Origin: JAWVZB01 sp033722375
Lineage (GTDB): Bacteria > Actinomycetota > Nitriliruptoria > Nitriliruptorales > Nitriliruptoraceae
Assembly: GCA_033722375.1 (NCBI GenBank)
Contig: JAWVZB010000020.1
Location: 1-33,843 of the forward strand
Length of the DNA: 33,843 nucleotides
Reading direction: 5' to 3'
Below the pieces are notes generated by a model. That model was not told the DNA's origin and did no database searches. It saw only the letters and a list, made by a program, of their open reading frames with translations. The translations under genes were made by a program, and so were the position numbers. Positions 33,665 through 33,843 of the stretch are shown piece after piece. The stretch's first letter is position 1. Each line of letters starts with the position of its first letter.

Positions 33665-33843
33665 CGCGTCCGTGAGCGCCGTGCGTGCTCACCGCCTGTG
33701 GCGGCTCCGCGCCACCGGCGACAAGTGTCACGGACGCTGACGCGTCCGTGAGCGCCGTGCGTGCTCACCGCCTGTGGCGGCTCCGCGCCACCGGCGACAA
33801 GTGTCACGGACGCTGACGCGTCCGTGAGCGCCGTGCGTGCTCA
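33647..33843 (+). repeat. Perfect 76-bp tandem repeat overlapping the secA 3' end
   Basis: Copies start at 33647, 33723 and 33799; the third is cut by the window end. All visible bases agree between copies. The unit begins exactly at the codon for K970 of SecA, so the last five sense codons and the stop lie in copy 1 and are repeated as non-coding sequence. Each unit contains three possible stem-loops, including the one around the stop codon. Confidence 0.95.

Overview
The window is about 70 % or more G+C by eye, with many GTG starts, ATGA/GTGA gene overlaps and long spurious antisense reading frames. It carries WhiB, F420 biosynthesis, DUF3499, DUF5719 and an actinobacterial-type rhamnose/mannose cell-wall locus. 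This fits the chromosome of a high-GC actinobacterium (Actinomycetota). A deep lineage such as Nitriliruptoria or Acidimicrobiia is possible, but I cannot place it from the sequence alone. From memory, the gene order resembles the M. tuberculosis stretch from the LCP gene Rv3267 through rmlD, wbbL, manB, fbiB, fbiA and whiB2 to the phosphomannomutase region. Most of the window is therefore conserved core genome, not a mobile island.

Layout: (1) 1-8824, plus strand: a tightly packed envelope-polysaccharide operon. It holds two LCP (LytR-CpsA-Psr) proteins, the first partial and apparently degenerate, then RmlA, RmlB, RmlD, a small EamA/SMR-like membrane protein, a WbbL-like rhamnosyltransferase, a sugar-1-phosphate nucleotidyltransferase and another GT2 glycosyltransferase. 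(2) 8847-11430, minus strand: a DUF3105 membrane-anchored protein, then CofE and CofD; facing away from them, FbiC (a CofG-CofH fusion, 11544-14108). Together these make most of the F420 pathway. (3) 14109-17763: an ECF sigma factor behind an unusual direct-repeat promoter, then a 933-residue coiled-coil protein ending in helix-hairpin-helix motifs. (4) 17764-23092: WhiB, a 1012-residue GT2/membrane fusion and a DUF5719 protein. (5) 23096-28282: a zinc metallopeptidase (minus strand), DUF3499, a DUF6788-like Cys protein, phosphomannomutase, Trm112-like protein, bifunctional PGI/PMI and purine nucleoside phosphorylase. (6) 28387-33664: ComF, a short HPF/RaiA, a NarL-type response regulator and SecA. 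A perfect 76-bp tandem repeat begins inside the last SecA codons and runs off the right edge.

The genes make sense together. PGI/PMI, PMM and the nucleotidyltransferase can supply activated mannose. RmlA/B/D can supply dTDP-rhamnose, although RmlC is not in the window. The glycosyltransferases use these donors, and LCP proteins attach the glycans to the wall. WhiB and the sigma factor probably link this locus to growth or division.

I found no phage, IS, CRISPR, tRNA or rRNA, and no intergenic gap over 300 bp. The least explained items are the hendecad coiled-coil/HhH protein, the CTNTACAG repeats at 11-bp phasing before the sigma gene, the 16-bp palindrome before whiB, and the secA-end tandem repeat.
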